Below, piece by piece: positions 42,577-50,578 of a stretch of 64,000 nt of DNA (the stretch's first letter is position 1; every line of letters starts with the position of its first letter). Source of the DNA: JAVBOW01 sp031550125 (GTDB lineage Bacteria > Bacteroidota > Bacteroidia > Bacteroidales > Rikenellaceae); the NCBI GenBank assembly GCA_031550125.1, contig JAVBOW010000027.1:1-64000 (forward strand), given 5' to 3'. The notes beneath the pieces were generated by a model. It was not told where the DNA came from and made no database searches. It saw only the letters and a program-made list of their open reading frames with translations. Made by a program: the position numbers and the translations under genes.

Positions 42577-45024
42577 ATGCGTTTATCGGAACTACAGAAC
42601 GGCCAGAGCGGCGTGATAATAAAAGTGTTGGGCTACGGCGCCTTTCGTAAGAGGGTGACCGAAATGGGATTCGTAAGGGGCCAGACCGTGGAGGTGGTAA
42701 TGAACGCTCCTCTGAAAGACCCTATCCTGTATAAAGTCATGGGGTATGAGGTGTCGCTGAGACGCAGCGAGGCTTCGATGATAAAGATAGCCACACATGA
42801 CGAAGCCAGCCTGTGCCTTGCCGGGGATGACGTACCGGAGGCGTTTCCTGCGGGCGGGATAGCTGACGACGGACATACATTCGAGCGTTACGTAGATTAC
42901 TCTAAAAAAGAGATCAACATAGCCCTTGTGGGTAATCCCAACTGCGGCAAGACCTCGCTCTTCAACGCCGCTTCGGGCGGTCACGAGCATGTAGGCAACT
43001 ATAGCGGCGTTACGGTTGACGCCAAGCGGGGTCGGTTTAACTACGGCGGCTACCGTTTCGTCATCTACGACCTTCCGGGTACGTATTCGCTTTCCGCCTA
43101 TTCGCCCGAAGAGGTTTTTGTGCGGCGACATCTCGTGGAGCGCACTCCCGACGTTATAGTGAACGTAGTGGCGGCCTCCAACCTGGAGCGTAACCTTTAC
43201 CTCACCACCGAGCTGATAGATATGGATTTCAGCATGGTGATAGCCCTGAATATGTACGACGAACTGGAGCAGAGCGGCGCACGGTTCGACCATGATGCGC
43301 TGGGCCGCATGATAGGCGTGCCGATAGTGCCGACGGTGTCGCGCGGCGGTCGTATGATAGACGGACTGCTGGATACGATAATCCGTGTGTACGAAAACCA
43401 GGAGCCTGCCGTCCGCCACGTACACATAAACTACAGTCCCGATATCGAGGCGGGAATAGCACCCCTCAAAAACGCTATAAACGCGTCAGGGGCTGTCAGC
43501 CGCGAGGTGTCGCCCAGATATGTGGCGCTTAAAATGCTCCAGCGCGATACATATACGGAGAGTATTCTGCGAAATATAGACGAATACCCCGCCTGGGCCA
43601 AACTGCGCGACCAGGAGGTGCCGGCAATAGAACGCAAATTGGGAGAGGACATCGAAACTGCCATAACCAACGAGCGTTACGGTTTTATAGCAGGTGCATT
43701 AAAGGAAACTTTCGAAGCCGGGAAAAAGGACGACAAGGAGACTACGAGGGCTATAGACGCGATAGTGACCAATAAACTTTTCGGCTTCCCCATATTCCTG
43801 CTCATCCTCTGGCTTATGTTCGAGACCACCTTCTCGTTGGGTTCCTATCCAATGGGATGGATAGAGGCCGGGGTGGGGTGGCTGGCGGACGCCGTGAGGG
43901 CGGCGATGTCCGACGGCATGCTCAAAGACCTTATCATAGACGGGGTTATAGGCGGCGTGGGCGGCGTTATCGTATTTTTGCCCAATATACTTATCCTTTA
44001 CCTGTTCATCTCCTTTATGGAGGATTCGGGCTATATGGCCAGGGCTGCTTTCATAATGGATAAGCTCATGCACCGCATTGGCCTGCACGGCAAATCGTTC
44101 ATCCCGCTCATCATGGGTTTCGGCTGCAACGTACCTGCCATTATGGCGTCGCGCACTATAGAGAGCCGCAGCAGCCGGATAATCACCATACTGATCAATC
44201 CGTTCATATCGTGCAGCGCCCGCCTGCCGGTCTATCTCCTGCTGGTAGGGATATTCTTCCCCTCGCATGCAGGTACGGTGCTTATGGGGCTTTACCTTTT
44301 AGGTATGGTTGCGGCGGTTGTCACGGCGCGGCTGTTGCGCAGGTTCGTATTTAAGAAGGACGAAACGCCCTTTGTAATGGAGTTGCCGCCGTACCGCATG
44401 CCGGCGGGCAAATCCATAATCATACACATGTGGGACAAAGCCAAGGAGTATCTTAAAAAGATGGGCGGCGTTATCCTTGTGGCTTCGATGGCCATATGGT
44501 TCCTGAGCTATTTTCCCCGGACTACGGATGCGGAGGCGTTACAGGATATTGCGGTCGATACTATCGCTATGCCCGGCGTAAGCCACGCAGCCATAATGCA
44601 AATGGAGCAACAGAAAAACTCATATCTGGGACGCCTGGGGCTATTCTGCGAACCGGTAGTGGAACCTTTGGGTTTCAACTGGAAAGTATGTATCTCGCTG
44701 CTTTCCGGTGCGGCAGCCAAGGAGTTGGTAATAAGTACGCTCGGAGTGCTTTATGCCGAGACGGACGTGGAGGGTTCCGGAGCGGCGCTTTCCGAAAAAC
44801 TCACTACCGTCAATCCTCAAACGGGAACGCCGGATTTCACGGCGCGTAATTCGCTCGCTTTTTTGGTATTCATTTTGCTCTATTTTCCTTGCATAGCCTC
44901 GCTTGCTGCCATAGCCAGGGAGACGGGAAATTGGCGGTGGACGCTGTTTACCGTGATTTATAATACTCTCGTGGCCTGGATTGCCGCATGGGCGACGTAT
45001 AACATATGGGGACTTTTCGACTGA
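42577..45024 (+). CDS. feoB: FeoA-FeoB fusion, ferrous iron transporter
   Basis: An 815-residue fusion: FeoA-type SH3-like domain (about residues 1-75), linker, then FeoB with a G domain (GNPNCGKTS at 119-127, DLPGTYSL, NMYD) and the C-terminal membrane part with about eight to ten segments and the two Gate-like regions. It imports Fe2+ across the inner membrane. FeoA fused to FeoB is common in Bacteroidetes. The next gene, 3 bases downstream, encodes the small Cys-rich Feo partner. No Fur box was identified with confidence. Confidence 0.95.
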   Translation: MRLSELQNGQSGVIIKVLGYGAFRKRVTEMGFVRGQTVEVVMNAPLKDPILYKVMGYEVSLRRSEASMIKIATHDEASLCLAGDDVPEAFPAGGIADDGHTFERYVDYSKKEINIALVGNPNCGKTSLFNAASGGHEHVGNYSGVTVDAKRGRFNYGGYRFVIYDLPGTYSLSAYSPEEVFVRRHLVERTPDVIVNVVAASNLERNLYLTTELIDMDFSMVIALNMYDELEQSGARFDHDALGRMIGVPIVPTVSRGGRMIDGLLDTIIRVYENQEPAVRHVHINYSPDIEAGIAPLKNAINASGAVSREVSPRYVALKMLQRDTYTESILRNIDEYPAWAKLRDQEVPAIERKLGEDIETAITNERYGFIAGALKETFEAGKKDDKETTRAIDAIVTNKLFGFPIFLLILWLMFETTFSLGSYPMGWIEAGVGWLADAVRAAMSDGMLKDLIIDGVIGGVGGVIVFLPNILILYLFISFMEDSGYMARAAFIMDKLMHRIGLHGKSFIPLIMGFGCNVPAIMASRTIESRSSRIITILINPFISCSARLPVYLLLVGIFFPSHAGTVLMGLYLLGMVAAVVTARLLRRFVFKKDETPFVMELPPYRMPAGKSIIIHMWDKAKEYLKKMGGVILVASMAIWFLSYFPRTTDAEALQDIAVDTIAMPGVSHAAIMQMEQQKNSYLGRLGLFCEPVVEPLGFNWKVCISLLSGAAAKELVISTLGVLYAETDVEGSGAALSEKLTTVNPQTGTPDFTARNSLAFLVFILLYFPCIASLAAIARETGNWRWTLFTVIYNTLVAWIAAWATYNIWGLFD

Positions 45025-45027
45025 GCC

Positions 45028-45255
45028 ATGTTGCAAACAGTGATCGTATATATAATAGGGGGCCTGTTGCTCCTTTTCATCGTCTGGAAGGCAGTACGCG
45101 TATTGCGCGGCAAGGAAAGCGCCGGCGTGTGCGCCGGGTGCAAAGGATGTTCCGAGCGCGATATCTTTATTAAGAAAAAAGAGGAGTGTGGCAAAGGAGG
45201 CGCTTCGTCCGGATGTTCCGGGTGCGCCGCCAACGATGCGTCGAGCGGAAAATAG
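45028..45255 (+). CDS. FeoB-associated Cys-rich membrane protein
   Basis: A 75-residue protein with an N-terminal membrane segment (residues ~4-24, VIVYIIGGLLLLFIVW) and a Cys-rich tail containing CAGCKGC and GCSGCAAN. It fits the FeoB-associated Cys-rich family, which sits in the same role as FeoC in other bacteria. It lies 3 bases after feoAB and is followed by a bidirectional terminator. Confidence 0.9.
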   Translation: MLQTVIVYIIGGLLLLFIVWKAVRVLRGKESAGVCAGCKGCSERDIFIKKKEECGKGGASSGCSGCAANDASSGK

Positions 45256-45277
45256 ACGTTGCGCGGACGGATACGGC

Positions 45278-45310
45278 AAAGGCGGGAAATCTTGATGATT
45301 TCCCGCCTTT
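45278..45310. terminator. Bidirectional terminator after the feo operon
   Basis: A 13-bp perfect stem (AAAGGCGGGAAAT / ATTTCCCGCCTTT) with a 7-base loop sits between the convergent feo operon and the lipoprotein gene at 45333. Confidence 0.85.
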
Positions 45311-45332
45311 GATATTTTGGTTATTGCCGGTA

Positions 45333-46310
45333 TTACAACGTCTTTACTTTGTCGTTATAAATTACCTTAGCCGACGGATTGCACATATTGACCGTGTTTT
45401 TGACGAACGACAGCCACACCGTGCTGGCCGGATAGTTGGGATAATGTTCCGTTACGGATGGGCAACGCACTTTTATGGTGCCGTCGATTATGCCGTTGCA
45501 TTGCGGATGGTATACCACCGACCCTTCAGTACCCGAAACGGAGTAGTAGAATTCCAGATCCTTGTCGAATACGGTTTTGCCGTTACTTAGCGCCTCGACG
45601 ATGGTGATGGGGTTTTCCGACATGGCTTGGTAGCCGGCGTCGTCTATATTGTGAGGTTTGATCACGCAATACACAATGTCCCAGTCTGAACTGACTACGG
45701 TAGTCTGCTCGGATTCGGGCGTGGCCGTCAATCCGGCCAGCGTTGCCTCCCATACGCCTCCTGCCGACGTACTTACGTTGCATTCGTCCCAATTTTCGAG
45801 TACTACCATACCATTCACCATGCTATTGTATACTTTCAGCGGTTTGCTTCCCGGTGCGCCGCGCACGACGCTCCATGTGGCGCCGTCGTTTCCCTGGAGG
45901 CGCGCGCCACCAGTCTCCACTACCACCGTACCGGTCTTTTTCGTGTCTTTGCTCGGGGCGGCGTCGTAATCCTGCGGGTAGGTTATGGTTATCCGCTCGT
46001 TTGACAGACCCTCGTTCTCAATGGTGAGCGTTGCATCCGAAAAGAGCCTTATAGTGTAATTTATCATGTGGTTCTCGGAGTCGATAACTTCATTTATGTC
46101 GGGACTTCCGGCTCGGTCGTATTCCACCATCAAGGTGTTAAGGCGCAGGGCTATGCTTACCAGCTCCATGGATATTTCGTTCTGAGCGTAGCCGCAGTTG
46201 TATATTTTCGAGCCGTAATCGAAATCCGTAAACTTGTAAGTGGCCGGTTCCCAGCACGACGTCATCGCCAGGCAAATGGCGGCGCAGGAAAGTTTGAATA
46301 AGTTTTTCAT
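45333..46310 (-). CDS. Lipoprotein of unknown function
   Basis: A 325-residue predicted lipoprotein with lipobox MTSC (Cys19). I do not recognise a family. The sequence is rich in short beta-prone stretches and Asp/Asn/Thr, with several isolated Trp and Tyr residues, as is common for surface beta-sandwich proteins of Bacteroidales. The start at 46310 (MKNLFKLSCAAICLAM) gives a proper signal; the longer frame upstream spans its own promoter. It stands alone, convergent with the feo operon and divergent from the DUF4954 gene. Confidence 0.75.
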   Translation of the reverse strand: MKNLFKLSCAAICLAMTSCWEPATYKFTDFDYGSKIYNCGYAQNEISMELVSIALRLNTLMVEYDRAGSPDINEVIDSENHMINYTIRLFSDATLTIENEGLSNERITITYPQDYDAAPSKDTKKTGTVVVETGGARLQGNDGATWSVVRGAPGSKPLKVYNSMVNGMVVLENWDECNVSTSAGGVWEATLAGLTATPESEQTTVVSSDWDIVYCVIKPHNIDDAGYQAMSENPITIVEALSNGKTVFDKDLEFYYSVSGTEGSVVYHPQCNGIIDGTIKVRCPSVTEHYPNYPASTVWLSFVKNTVNMCNPSAKVIYNDKVKTL

Positions 46311-46335
46311 CTCTTTAGGTTTTTGTATATAGTTG

Positions 46336-46343
46336 CAAAGATA
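46336..46343 (-). promoter_or_regulatory. -7 promoter box of the lipoprotein gene
   Basis: On the minus strand TATCTTTG matches TAnnTTTG and lies 25 bases before the ATG at 46310. Confidence 0.5.
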
Positions 46344-46431
46344 TCGAATTTGTAGATAAAAATAGCAGGAAGTTATAGTATAACGTTGCCACGGACGCAA
46401 AAATTTTGTTATAATAATCATGGAAAAGACG

Positions 46432-46439
46432 TATATTTG
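46432..46439 (+). promoter_or_regulatory. -7 promoter box of the DUF4954 operon
   Basis: TATATTTG matches TAnnTTTG and ends 23 bases before the ATG at 46463. Confidence 0.5.
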
Positions 46440-46462
46440 CAAGTTACTAAATTTGTCGGAAT

Positions 46463-48220
46463 ATGGAAAATATGGGAGTCAAACTTACCGAAGGGCAGAT
46501 AGCCGCGCTGGTGGCGCAGGGCTGCAGGGCCGAAAATTGGGATAACGTGATGGTCGGAGGGGCTTTCGACCCAGCGCTTGTCCGCAACTGCATGTTCAGG
46601 GGCAACATATATATAGGCAACGGGGTTACTATATCCAATATAGGCGTACATATTGCCAACTGCATTATCGGCGACGGGGCGCGCATAGAGGATGTTTCCG
46701 TTATCGAGTGCGTAGGCGAGAGTTCTTTCGGCGTAGGGGAACTCGTGGCCACTGTTAACGAAGGCGGCGGGCGTGAAGTGCCTCTCCATCTCTCCATGAC
46801 GGCCCAGACGGCATATATGATAGCCATGTATCGCCACCGCGGCAGTTTGATAGACAAATTATGCGCGATGATAGAGCGCGAACGTCTCGAAAACATCTCG
46901 ACGGAGTGCAAAATAGGGGCGGGCGCACAAATAGTCGGGTGCGGGACCCTGCGTAACGTGAACGTAGGTCCCTGCGCGAGGATAAACGGCGCGCACCTGC
47001 TCGAAAACGGCTCCATCCTCAGCCAGGAAAAGGCTCCCGCCGTGGTTATGCACGGCGTCCGCGCCACCGGCTTCGTGTTCTCGTGCGGTTCGCGCGTGGA
47101 AGGCGGGTCGACGCTCAGGCGTTGCTATGTGGGCGAGGGAACGCTCATAGACGACGGATTTACGGCCGTAGACTCGCTGTTCTTCGCGAACTGTATCTGC
47201 GCCGCGGGTGAGGCATGCTCTATTTTCGCCGGCCCGTTCACGGTGTCGCACCATAAGTCGTCGTTGCTTATCGCCGGACTTTTCTCGTTCTTCAACGCGG
47301 GCAGCGGAGCCAATCAGAGCAACCACCTTTTCAAAACTGGGGCCGTACACCAGGGCATAAACGAACGCGGCTGCAAGTACGGCAGCAACGCCTACGTCAT
47401 GTTGCCGGCGCGTAACGGCGCGTTCAACACCGTCCTGGGCCGCCACAGTAACCATCACGACACTACTAATTTCCCATACTCCTACGTAATGGAGGTAGAA
47501 GGCAGGTCGCAACTCGTTCCCGGGGCGGCCCTGCGCAGCTACGGCACCATGCGCGATATGGCCAAATGGCCCGCCCGCGATAAGCGTACAGGATGCGGCG
47601 GCGACCTTATAAATTTCGAAAGACACAACCCCTATATAGCCTCGCGTATGGTCCGGGCCATAGATATATCGACAGGCATACTCTCCAACGAGGGCGTTGA
47701 CAACTATTCCTACGGCCGTCTGAGGATAAAGCAAACCCTCCTGCGCAACGGCCGCGAACTTTACCGCCAGGCCCTTGCCGCCGCCCTCGGAAAGATGCTT
47801 TCCGTCGACGCCGATATGACCGAAGCCGCTTATGGCACGGGCGAATGGGTGGATATCGCGGGTATGTACGCACCGCAGGGGGTTGTAATAAACCTTCTGG
47901 ACGGCATTGAGGCGGGTAAATATTCCGATATGGACTCTGTGAGGGCGGAGATGGAGAGGATCGACGCCAATTACGCAAATTACGCCTACGGATGGGCGTT
48001 GGCCCAGTTGGATAAGGTCAACGGGCAACCGTCCACCGAAGCCCTTATAAACGAAGCCATAGCCCGGGGCCGGGAGAGCGCCGCACTACTCGATAAATAT
48101 GCCAGGGACGACGCGAAAAAGGATTCGGAGAGCGCCATGTATGTCGGCTACGGAGTGGATTCGCTCAATCCGGACGTTATAGCCGCCGATTTCGCCGCCG
48201 TACGCGGCATAAAGAAATAG
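46463..48220 (+). CDS. DUF4954 left-handed beta-helix protein
   Basis: A 585-residue cytoplasmic protein of a Bacteroidetes family without known activity. The first half has hexapeptide-like repeats typical of left-handed beta helices (IYIGNGVTISNIGVHI, IIGDGARIEDVSVI, CKIGAGAQIVGCGTLRNV). After residue ~270 comes a conserved core with SIFAGPFTVSHHKSSLLIAG, NAGSGANQSNHLFKTG and GRHSNHHDTT, all rich in His, Ser and Asn. The overall plan resembles sugar-nucleotide or acyl transferases. It heads a co-directional group with the GH2-like gene and rlmH (gaps 7 and 2 bases). Confidence 0.88.
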   Translation: MENMGVKLTEGQIAALVAQGCRAENWDNVMVGGAFDPALVRNCMFRGNIYIGNGVTISNIGVHIANCIIGDGARIEDVSVIECVGESSFGVGELVATVNEGGGREVPLHLSMTAQTAYMIAMYRHRGSLIDKLCAMIERERLENISTECKIGAGAQIVGCGTLRNVNVGPCARINGAHLLENGSILSQEKAPAVVMHGVRATGFVFSCGSRVEGGSTLRRCYVGEGTLIDDGFTAVDSLFFANCICAAGEACSIFAGPFTVSHHKSSLLIAGLFSFFNAGSGANQSNHLFKTGAVHQGINERGCKYGSNAYVMLPARNGAFNTVLGRHSNHHDTTNFPYSYVMEVEGRSQLVPGAALRSYGTMRDMAKWPARDKRTGCGGDLINFERHNPYIASRMVRAIDISTGILSNEGVDNYSYGRLRIKQTLLRNGRELYRQALAAALGKMLSVDADMTEAAYGTGEWVDIAGMYAPQGVVINLLDGIEAGKYSDMDSVRAEMERIDANYANYAYGWALAQLDKVNGQPSTEALINEAIARGRESAALLDKYARDDAKKDSESAMYVGYGVDSLNPDVIAADFAAVRGIKK

Positions 48221-48227
48221 CTGCGGG

Positions 48228-49502
48228 ATGCGCCGTATTCTGCCTCTCCTGCTGCTTGTCGTTTGCGCCGCCGCCGGCTTTGCCCAACCATGTATGCGCC
48301 TTACCGAAGGCGCGGTTTCGCCTCGGACGGAATTTGTAAGTTACGCCACCCGTCCGGACGCCGAAGCGGGCGCCAGGGAAAAATCTAAAAACTACACGCC
48401 GCTTATTGCCAGCGCCAAATGCAGCGACGGCAACGCGGGTGTACGGGTCTATACCGTCACACTCAATACGCAACAATGGCTCGAGCGCGAGGTCTTCCTG
48501 CGTGTAGCCGCCGGAGCGCCTTATACAGTTTACGCCGGAGGACGCAAAGTGGGTTGCGGCGACGGGCCTGCCCTGGCCGAGTTCGATATCTCTTCATCCG
48601 TCGCCGCCGGCGCATGCGAAATTACAGTGGAGATGGGATGCGACGGGCATAACGTCCCGGGCCGTCTGCATGAGCTTTACGCCTGTTCGCAACCACGCGT
48701 CAGAATAGAGGATTACTGCGTGTCGGCGCCCCTCAAGGGCGCTTATGGATACTTGTGCCTTGACGTGGCCCTTGCCAACGGGTACAATTACGACGAGCCG
48801 GTTTCTGTAGGCTACGATATCTATTCGCCCGAAGGCAAGTTGCTTTATTACGACAAACGTCCCGCGGCGCTTGCCGGCGGAGGCCGGGATACGCTGCGCT
48901 TCGAATATACCGTGCCGCAAGCTGCGGCGTGGAGTCCTTTTTCGCCCGCGCTGTACAAGGCCATGCTTATACTGTGGCACGGCAGTCGCATTATGGAATA
49001 TATACCTTTTAACGTGGGTTTTACGCCGCCGGGGTCGGAATATATCCTGGCCATTATCCGGAAAGCGGCGAAAGAGAATAAACTCGTTTCGTACAGCGCG
49101 CCTTTTTCGGGCAATCCCGCAGCCGACAGGGAAAAGGCGAGGGCCGATATGGCGGGCCTGCGCGGCAGGGTGGTTGAAGCCGCTTCGCCACAGCCCCAAT
49201 GGTTCTACGACATGTGCGACCGGGCGGGCGTGTATGTGGTGGACCGGGCGGGTATAGATTATCCCGCCGGGAGCGGCATGGCCGACGATCCGCGCATGTT
49301 GCCTGTGTTTACGGAGCGTGTCAGGTCTATGTATTTCAGGGGACGCAACCATGTGTGCATCGCCGCATGGTCGCCGGCTCCGGCCTCTGCGGGCAACGGC
49401 TACAATATGTATAAGTGCTACCAGTGGCTCAAGGCGGCGTCGCCCGACAAACCCGTGATTTACCGCGGCGCCGGCGACGAGTGGAATAACGACCTCAAAT
49501 AG
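48228..49502 (+). CDS. Degenerate GH2-like secreted protein
   Basis: A 424-residue exported protein (signal peptide cleaved near GFA-QP, residues 18-20) that resembles glycoside hydrolase family 2 but is incomplete. It has the beta-sandwich-like N-terminal domains and then a short TIM-barrel-like piece: WFYDMCDRAGVYVVDRAGID (near 325) and RNHVCIAAWSPAPASAGNG. In active GH2 enzymes the latter ends WSLGNE with the acid/base Glu; here the Asn-Glu is missing. The chain stops before the nucleophile region, ending in a GAGDEWNNDLK tail like the usual GAG-EWNTDI element. It is probably catalytically dead, perhaps a binding protein. No frameshift or stop is evident, so it is not simply a broken gene. 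Confidence 0.7.
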   Translation: MRRILPLLLLVVCAAAGFAQPCMRLTEGAVSPRTEFVSYATRPDAEAGAREKSKNYTPLIASAKCSDGNAGVRVYTVTLNTQQWLEREVFLRVAAGAPYTVYAGGRKVGCGDGPALAEFDISSSVAAGACEITVEMGCDGHNVPGRLHELYACSQPRVRIEDYCVSAPLKGAYGYLCLDVALANGYNYDEPVSVGYDIYSPEGKLLYYDKRPAALAGGGRDTLRFEYTVPQAAAWSPFSPALYKAMLILWHGSRIMEYIPFNVGFTPPGSEYILAIIRKAAKENKLVSYSAPFSGNPAADREKARADMAGLRGRVVEAASPQPQWFYDMCDRAGVYVVDRAGIDYPAGSGMADDPRMLPVFTERVRSMYFRGRNHVCIAAWSPAPASAGNGYNMYKCYQWLKAASPDKPVIYRGAGDEWNNDLK

Positions 49503-49504
49503 CC

Positions 49505-49978
49505 ATGGTGGTAGATCTGATAGTTGTCGGCAAAACCGATTCGGCCCATGTGGCCGCTTTGGTGGAGATGTACCAGAAACGGATCAACTTCTATTTGAAA
49601 TTCAACATCATCACAATTCCTGACGTCAGGCGTAACGCCAAAATGTCGGCTGCGGGCCAAAGCAGGCTGGAGGGCGAGTCGATCCTTAAGCAGGTTTCGC
49701 CGCAGGATTACCTGGCGTTGCTGGACGAAAACGGCATACAGCACTCATCCGTAGAATTTGCCGATTGGCTGCAAAAGCGCATGAGCGCCTCCACCCGCCG
49801 CGTCTGTTTCGTCATAGGCGGGCCTTACGGCTTTTCGGAGTCCGTCCGCAAAAGGGCAGACGCTTCGTTGAGTTTATCGCGGATGACCTTCTCGCATCAG
49901 ATAGTAAGGGCCATATTCACCGAACAGCTTTACCGCGCCTTTACGATACTGAATAACGAGCCGTACCATCACAATTAG
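49505..49978 (+). CDS. rlmH: 23S rRNA (pseudouridine1915-N3)-methyltransferase
   Basis: A 157-residue SPOUT methyltransferase that methylates pseudouridine 1915 in helix 69 of 23S rRNA. Landmarks are the N-terminal VDLIVVGKT, LDENGIQHSS (near residue 79), FVIGGPYGFSE (100-110, the SAM knot) and the C-terminal LNNEPYHHN, which is the expected ending. It begins 2 bases after the GH2-like gene and ends directly next to a dispersed repeat. Confidence 0.95.
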   Translation: MVVDLIVVGKTDSAHVAALVEMYQKRINFYLKFNIITIPDVRRNAKMSAAGQSRLEGESILKQVSPQDYLALLDENGIQHSSVEFADWLQKRMSASTRRVCFVIGGPYGFSESVRKRADASLSLSRMTFSHQIVRAIFTEQLYRAFTILNNEPYHHN

Positions 49979-50130
49979 GGACCAGTCCGAAAAACAGGTT
50001 GGCGTTCATATGCGCGTCGCAAGCAAGCGCTGCTAATAGCGTGCGTCAGGTTTTGCTTATCGTTTGAGTTTCAACCCGGAGCGGACTAAAGTCCGTGAGG
50101 ATTTAAAACGAGACGGATAAGTGAAAGATT
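49979..50130 (+). repeat. Dispersed palindromic repeat, copy B (right end missing)
   Basis: 152 bases in forward orientation, beginning GGACCAGTCCGAAAAACAGG directly after the rlmH stop. It contains the long hairpin of copies A and C (arm pair GCTTATC/GATAAGT), but the last ~45 bases, including the right terminal repeat, are absent because copy C starts immediately at 50131. Confidence 0.75.
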
Positions 50131-50345
50131 GGACCAGTCAGAAAAATAGGTTGGCGTTAAGATGCGCGGCGCAGGGAAAGGCCGCTCCTTACGGTAACGA
50201 CGCTGCGCATAGCGTGCGTCAGGTTTCGCTTATCGTTTGAGTTTCAACCCGGAGCGGACTAAAGTCCGTGAGGATTTGAAACGAGAAGGATAAGTGAAAG
50301 ATGATGTGCGATATGCGCAGCCAACACATAATTGAGGCCGATCCC
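50131..50345 (+). repeat. Dispersed palindromic repeat, copy C (full length)
   Basis: About 215 bases in forward orientation, in direct tandem with copy B. It starts GGACCAGTCAGAAAAATAGG and ends near GAGGCCGATCC, the reverse-complement counterpart of the left edge. The hairpin spans 50224-50299 with arms TTTCGCTTATC/GATAAGTGAAA. Compared with copy A, the sixth base pair changes from A-T to C-G on both arms, and the fifth becomes G-T, so the stem is kept. Confidence 0.75.
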
Positions 50346-50354
50346 ATATAAAAC

Positions 50355-50430
50355 AAAAGGAGGGAGTCTTCACGACTGCCTCCTTGTTCGGGGTACAGAA
50401 CCCCATAACTACTAACCCAAACTTAAATAA
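50355..50430 (+). other. Possible structured leader of a tiny ORF
   Basis: Two adjacent hairpins are visible: AGGAGGGAGTC paired with GACTGCCTCCT, then GGGGT paired with ACCCC around a short loop. They are followed by CTACTAACCC and an ATG at 50431. The whole unit ends at the terminator near 50525. It looks like the 5' end of a short transcript, but could be the remnant of a larger gene's leader. Confidence 0.3.
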
Positions 50431-50505
50431 ATGAAGAAACCTTTGTTTTGTGTTTTGCTTATAGAATTCCAAGTATCGTGCCAAAACCCAAACGAAGTAA
50501 AATAA
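50431..50505 (+). CDS. 24-residue ORF resembling a lipoprotein signal
   Basis: The ORF reads MKKPLFCVLLIEFQVSCQNP and four more residues before a stop. It looks like the signal peptide of a lipoprotein with lipobox QVSC, although the Glu in the hydrophobic core weakens it. It may be a leader peptide or the stump of a deleted lipoprotein gene. The sequence lies between the repeats and the glnN terminator; confidence that it is translated is low. Confidence 0.25.
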   Translation: MKKPLFCVLLIEFQVSCQNPNEVK

Positions 50506-50524
50506 AATTTAAGGCAATTATGTC

Positions 50525-50564
50525 AAAAAACAGGCCGGGATCAAAAAATCCCGGCCTGTTTTTT
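50525..50564. terminator. Terminator of glnN (bidirectional)
   Basis: A 17-bp perfect palindrome, with arms containing AACAGGCCGGGAT and ATCCCGGCCTGTT, is flanked by A and T tracts. It lies 15 bases after the glnN stop on the minus strand. Confidence 0.85.
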
Positions 50565-50578
50565 AGCGCAATACATCT

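Noticed and set aside
48228..49502. A frameshifted GH2 pseudogene
   Set aside because: The frame is intact, with a normal stop two bases before rlmH, and no leftover GH2 nucleophile region is found downstream in any frame.
49979..50345. A CRISPR array, because of tandem repeats
   Set aside because: There are just two ~150-215-base units in direct contact, without spacers or cas genes.
50230..50484. An open frame on the minus strand across repeat copy C and the small ORF
   Set aside because: Most of it is noncoding repeat and palindrome sequence, and a similar peptide would arise from the other repeat copies.
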